8,617 bases of DNA from NCBI GenBank assembly GCA_052390035.1, contig JBQTHI010000108.1, forward strand, positions 1 to 8,617. Direction: 5' to 3'. Below the pieces are notes generated by a model, which had not been told where the DNA came from, searched no databases, and worked only from the letters and a program-made list of their open reading frames with translations. The position numbers were made by a program, and so were the translations under genes. The stretch comes from JBQTHI01 sp052390035 (GTDB taxonomy: Bacteria; Actinomycetota; Acidimicrobiia; Spongiisociales; ZC4RG35). This document shows, piece by piece, positions 5,914-8,617 of the stretch. Numbering within the stretch: position 1 is the stretch's first letter; every line of letters starts with the position of its first letter.

Positions 5914-7293
5914 AGGGTCAAGGATGAGATCCCAGAGCCGATCGACATGTTCGCTCGTGGTCCCGGTCTGCCCGATCGAAACTCGGATAAAGCGTTGTCC
6001 GCCGATGGCCGACGTGGTGACGTACGAGTGGCCAGAGGCATTGATCCTCCGAGCGAGGCGGTCGGTTTGGTCGTCGCCATCACGATGGCGAAAACACACC
6101 AACGAGAAGTTGACCGGGGCGATCAGGATGAGGCGCGGGTCCTGGTCTATGCGGGCGGCCAGCTCAGTGGCGAGTTGCACGTGATGGCGAATCAGGCTGC
6201 GAAGACCTTCGGCGCCATACGATCTGATAATCCACCACAGCTTGAGCGCCCGAAAGCGCCTCCCGAGCGGAACCTGCCAGTCGCGGTAATCAACCACTTT
6301 CCCCGAGGCTGATGCATCGTTGCGAAGGTAGGGAGGGGTAATGCTCATCGCCTCCAGCAACGGATCCCGGTCGGCGACGAAGAAGGCGGAGCAGTCGAAG
6401 TTGGTGAGCAGCCACTTATGCGGGTTGAAGACGTAGCTGTCGACCAGCTCGAGCCCGTCTTGATGGTGACGGAACTCGGGACAGATCATGGCGCTGCCGG
6501 CGAAGGCGGCGTCGATGTGATGCCAGATGCGATGACGACGGGCGATCGCCGAGGTCGCTCTTACTGGGTCAACAGCGGTGGTGCCGGTGGTCCCAATCGT
6601 TGAGCAAACAAAGGTCGGGGCGAGTCCCGCATCGAGGTCAGCGTCGATGGCCTCACCGAGGGCGTCGGGCCGCATGGCGAATCCCTCATCAACCTCGATC
6701 TGGCGAAAATGGCGGTAACCCGCCACCCGCGCCCCCTTTTCGATGGAGGAGTGGGACTGAGAACTGGCGTAGGCCACCAGGTTCTCTAAAGGGTTGGCCG
6801 CCGCCGCTCGGTGCCGGGCAACGGTGAGGGCGAGATGGGTGGAGTCGGAGGCGCTCAGCTGGATCACCCCCCCGCCAGGGCCGGCCATCTTCCACCCGGG
6901 TGGCAGGTCGAGCAGATCGACCAGCCAGTCGAGCACCTTCATCTCCACCTCGGTGGAGGCAGGGCTGGTTGACCACATCATCCCCTGCTGTCCCAGGGCG
7001 GCGGTGACCATCTCGGCGAGAATCGACGGTGGGGAGACGTTGGCCGGAAAAAATCCGAAGAAGCCTGGGTTCTGCCATCCGACCAGGCCCGGGATCACAA
7101 CCCTGTCCAGATCGGCCATCAGCGATTCGAACGGTTCGCCGTGTGGCGGAGCGCGGTCAGGAAGCATCGCCGCCACTTCTCCCGGTTCCACCGAGGGAAC
7201 TATCGGCAACGAGGGGATGCGTTCCAGATAGTCGGCGATCCAGTCGACCAACCGGTGGGCATCTTCCCGGAAGTGATTGGACGGAGTGGGCAT
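5902..7293 (-). CDS. Group II PLP-dependent decarboxylase, aromatic-L-amino-acid decarboxylase-like
   Basis: This 463-residue cytoplasmic enzyme would remove the carboxyl group of an amino acid, most likely an aromatic one, giving an amine such as tryptamine, tyramine or phenethylamine. It aligns along its length with animal DOPA decarboxylase as I remember it: NPGFFGFFPANVSPPS (75-90), the segment ending in WSTSPASTEVE (107-117), SSQSHSSIEKG (His181 stacks on PLP), HIDAAFAGSAMICPEFRHH (Asp261 binds the pyridine N), FNPHKWLLTNFDCSA (Lys293 forms the Schiff base) and WQVPLGRRFRALKLWW (339-354). Tyr322 in PPYLRN occupies the flexible-loop position where Tyr marks decarboxylases and Phe marks aldehyde synthases. 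The length is normal and nothing is truncated. The start is the first Met; AAGGTG eight bases upstream could be a weak ribosome binding site. The gene is divergent from the nucleoside hydrolase. Exact substrate is not decidable from sequence; glutamate decarboxylase is less likely. Confidence 0.9.
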   Translation of the reverse strand: MPTPSNHFREDAHRLVDWIADYLERIPSLPIVPSVEPGEVAAMLPDRAPPHGEPFESLMADLDRVVIPGLVGWQNPGFFGFFPANVSPPSILAEMVTAALGQQGMMWSTSPASTEVEMKVLDWLVDLLDLPPGWKMAGPGGGVIQLSASDSTHLALTVARHRAAAANPLENLVAYASSQSHSSIEKGARVAGYRHFRQIEVDEGFAMRPDALGEAIDADLDAGLAPTFVCSTIGTTGTTAVDPVRATSAIARRHRIWHHIDAAFAGSAMICPEFRHHQDGLELVDSYVFNPHKWLLTNFDCSAFFVADRDPLLEAMSITPPYLRNDASASGKVVDYRDWQVPLGRRFRALKLWWIIRSYGAEGLRSLIRHHVQLATELAARIDQDPRLILIAPVNFSLVCFRHRDGDDQTDRLARRINASGHSYVTTSAIGGQRFIRVSIGQTGTTSEHVDRLWDLILDPGDG

Positions 7294-7302
7294 CGGACCG
7301 GC

Positions 7303-7308
7303 ACCTTA
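7303..7308 (-). promoter_or_regulatory. Possible -10 element (or ribosome binding site) of the decarboxylase gene
   Basis: The minus strand reads TAAGGT, a TANNNT match ending nine bases before the decarboxylase ATG, consistent with a nearly leaderless transcript. The same bases overlap AAGGTG, which could instead act as a Shine-Dalgarno sequence with eight-base spacing. Only one of the two readings can hold. No -35 is obvious. Confidence 0.35.
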
Positions 7309-7319
7309 CTTAGGGCACA

Positions 7320-7325
7320 TATCCT
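7320..7325 (+). promoter_or_regulatory. Possible -10 element of a leaderless promoter for the nucleoside hydrolase
   Basis: TATCCT fits TANNNT and ends nine bases before the ATG at 7335. There is no Shine-Dalgarno sequence in the interval, so a leaderless or near-leaderless transcript is likely. A -35 is not evident. Confidence 0.4.
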
Positions 7326-7334
7326 CACCCGTCT

Positions 7335-8267
7335 ATGCACCCCCGGTTTCTGATCGACACCGACACCGCCTCCGACGACGCCGTGGCGCTGGTCATGGCC
7401 CTTCGGGATCCTGCTATTCACGTTGAGGCAGTCACGGTCGTGGCGGGCAACGTTCCTTTGGAGCAGGCGGTGCAAAACGCCCTTTACACCCGCGACCTTT
7501 GCGGCTCCGGCGTGCCGGTCTACCGGGGAAGAGGCGCCCCACTGGAGCGACCGCTGGAGACCGCCCAGATGGTCCACGGCAAAGACGGCATGGGTGATAT
7601 CGGACTACCGCTCTGGGGCAGAGAGGCGAATAACGGTGATGCGGTCGAGGTGCTCGTCGAAACCATTACCGGCTCTCCAGGAGAGATCACCCTCGTCACT
7701 CTCGGCCCGCTTACCAATATTGCTGAGGCGCTTCGAAATGAACCCGCTGTGGCGGCGCGGGTGGCTCATTGCTTCGTGATGGGTGGCACTTGCTCGGGAC
7801 CGGGCAACGTCACGCCTCTAGCCGAATACAACTTCTGGGCAGATCCGGAGGCGGCGCGGATAGTGGTCCGATCAGAGATGGCTCTGACCTTGGTCGGCTG
7901 GGACATGTCGGTCCGATATGCGGTTTTTGGGCCGGACGATGCGGCCACTCTTGCGAGCCTTGGCCCCCTCGGAAAGTTCTGCGTCGACATCCAGGCGACC
8001 CTTGATCTGTATGCCAAAAGGGAGTCAAGTTTGGCCGGCTTCGATCTCCCTGACCCAATCACCATGGCGGTGGCGATTGATCCGCGCATCGCTCGTTTCG
8101 GAGCGCACAATCTTGATGTGATCGACGGTGACGGCGAAGAAAGGGGTAGAGACCAGGTCGATTGGCGCGACGAGCTTGCCACTGGTGGGAAGACCAGGAT
8201 CACTACTCAGGTCGATCGTGCCGCGTTTCTTGCCATGCTCCACTCAGCAGTGACGGAACCCACATGA
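7335..8267 (+). CDS. Nucleoside hydrolase of the inosine-uridine-preferring (IU-NH) superfamily with an altered catalytic His position
   Basis: Nucleoside hydrolases split the N-glycosidic bond of ribonucleosides to give base and ribose, mainly for salvage. The N-terminal Ca-binding motif is DTDTASDDA (Asp10, Asp14, Asp15), preceded by a beta strand as in the family. Other landmarks are VTVVAGNV (33-40), VHGKDGMG (80-87), TLGPLTNIAEAL (122-133), MGGTCSGPGNVTPLAEYNFWADPEAA (149-174, seen in pieces; Asn166 is a substrate residue) and LPDPITMAVAIDP (238-250), whose Asp240 is the last Ca ligand. In classical members the residue before this Asp is His (HD), acting as leaving-group acid; here it is Pro239. 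Purine-specific trypanosome enzymes also lack that His, so activity is still plausible. Length 310 residues is normal. The start codon lies in a leaderless context. ArsC follows after 48 bases and may be co-transcribed. The substrate is unknown. Confidence 0.92.
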   Translation: MHPRFLIDTDTASDDAVALVMALRDPAIHVEAVTVVAGNVPLEQAVQNALYTRDLCGSGVPVYRGRGAPLERPLETAQMVHGKDGMGDIGLPLWGREANNGDAVEVLVETITGSPGEITLVTLGPLTNIAEALRNEPAVAARVAHCFVMGGTCSGPGNVTPLAEYNFWADPEAARIVVRSEMALTLVGWDMSVRYAVFGPDDAATLASLGPLGKFCVDIQATLDLYAKRESSLAGFDLPDPITMAVAIDPRIARFGAHNLDVIDGDGEERGRDQVDWRDELATGGKTRITTQVDRAAFLAMLHSAVTEPT

Positions 8268-8285
8268 CATTGCCGGCGGATTGAC

Positions 8286-8307
8286 CTCCGGGCGTACTCC
8301 ACCGGAG
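8286..8307 (+). other. Small hairpin that would cover the arsC ribosome binding site
   Basis: CTCCGG (8286-8291) can pair with CCGGAG (8302-8307) around a ten-base loop. The right arm contains GGAG (8304-8307), the best Shine-Dalgarno candidate for the TTG at 8316. The stem is only six base pairs, so it may be chance in GC-rich DNA. If real it could limit arsC translation or act as a weak attenuator after the nucleoside hydrolase. Confidence 0.3.
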
Positions 8308-8315
8308 CCGCTAGC

Positions 8316-8617
8316 TTGCAACCCGAATTGCCGCCAAGACCTGTGGTCATCTTCCTGTGCGTCCACAACGCCGGCCGATCACAGATGGCGGCAGGCTGGC
8401 TCAGGCACTTAGCCGGCGAGCAAGTCGAGGTGTTGAGCGGTGGCTCGGCCCCTGCGGCCGATGTCAATCCCGGAGCCGTCCAGGCGATGGCCGAAGCCGG
8501 CATCGACATCGCCGGCGAACGCCCGCGGGCGTGGACGGATGGTGATCTGCATCGCGCCGACGTGATCGTCACCATGGGTTGTGGCGACGCCTGTCCACTT
8601 CTCCCCGGCCAACAATA
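8316..8617 (+). CDS. arsC: Arsenate reductase ArsC, low-molecular-weight protein-tyrosine-phosphatase fold; partial, runs off right edge
   Basis: This enzyme class reduces arsenate to arsenite in the cytoplasm using a thiol relay. The P-loop CVHNAGRS gives the nucleophile Cys15 in the C-X5-R pattern with Arg21. It is followed by QMAAGWL, SGGSAPAADVNPGAVQAMAEAGID and VIVTMGCGDACPLLPG, all typical of the ArsC branch rather than of true tyrosine phosphatases. Cys89 and Cys93 may take part in the thiol relay, but the arrangement differs from the Cys82/Cys89 pair of the plasmid pI258 enzyme, so the partner (thioredoxin or mycothiol) is open. About 100 codons are present; the last two bases TA most likely begin the Tyr codon expected after the PG-X-X motif. 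I chose TTG 8316 because GGAG lies eight bases upstream; TTG 8328 and GTG 8343 are alternatives. No ArsR-type regulator or arsenite exporter is visible in this window. Confidence 0.88.
   Translation, partial: MQPELPPRPVVIFLCVHNAGRSQMAAGWLRHLAGEQVEVLSGGSAPAADVNPGAVQAMAEAGIDIAGERPRAWTDGDLHRADVIVTMGCGDACPLLPGQQ

Noticed and set aside
5268..6083. Minus-strand open frame of 271 codons spanning the end of the protease and the end of the decarboxylase
   Set aside because: It is antisense to the protease and out of frame with the decarboxylase, and crosses the terminator hairpin. Both overlapped genes have intact catalytic motifs.
8264..8284. Tiny reading frame starting ATGA at the nucleoside hydrolase stop
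   Set aside because: It ends after six codons and shows no conservation signal. The overlap looks like a coupled start but leads nowhere.
8281..8317. TTGACC followed by TAGCTT as a sigma-70-type promoter for arsC
   Set aside because: The spacer between the hexamers is 25 bases, too long for a normal promoter.

Overview
The window is a GC-rich stretch of bacterial chromosome with tightly packed genes, short intergenic gaps and several starts without a Shine-Dalgarno sequence. Gene content and layout point to an actinobacterium: a GH65/beta-phosphoglucomutase pair like Rv3400/Rv3401, and a response regulator-histidine kinase-HtrA protease trio like mprA-mprB-pepD of mycobacteria. An acidimicrobial-type lineage is a guess from general impression only. 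I see no tRNA, rRNA, CRISPR array, insertion sequence or phage gene.

Layout. (1) Positions 1-2810, minus strand: a two-gene alpha-glucan/disaccharide unit, a beta-phosphoglucomutase-like HAD protein followed by a GH65 enzyme whose start overlaps the HAD stop as ATGA. The GH65 frame is interrupted by one in-frame TAA directly after its catalytic Glu, yet it continues with intact GH65 sequence to the left edge. (2) Positions 2858-5852, plus strand: an OmpR-family response regulator, a HisKA histidine kinase with an unusually short ATP lid, and a membrane-anchored trypsin-like/PDZ protease. This looks like an envelope-stress operon. (3) Positions 5841-5913: a short duplication and a strong hairpin between convergent genes, probably a bidirectional terminator. 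(4) Positions 5902-7293, minus strand: a PLP-dependent aromatic-L-amino-acid decarboxylase-like enzyme. (5) Positions 7335-8267, plus strand: a nucleoside hydrolase lacking the usual catalytic His, followed by the start of an arsenate reductase (ArsC, LMW-phosphatase fold) that runs off the right edge.

How the genes may work together: the HAD and GH65 proteins would connect alpha-linked glucose disaccharides to glucose 6-phosphate through beta-glucose 1-phosphate. The two-component pair probably controls the co-transcribed protease that handles damaged envelope proteins. The decarboxylase and the nucleoside hydrolase are divergently transcribed from a 41-base gap and need not be functionally linked. 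I do not see a clearly new multi-gene system. The most notable signals are the in-frame stop in GH65, the short-lid kinase, the nucleoside hydrolase active-site change and the structured convergent and divergent junctions.
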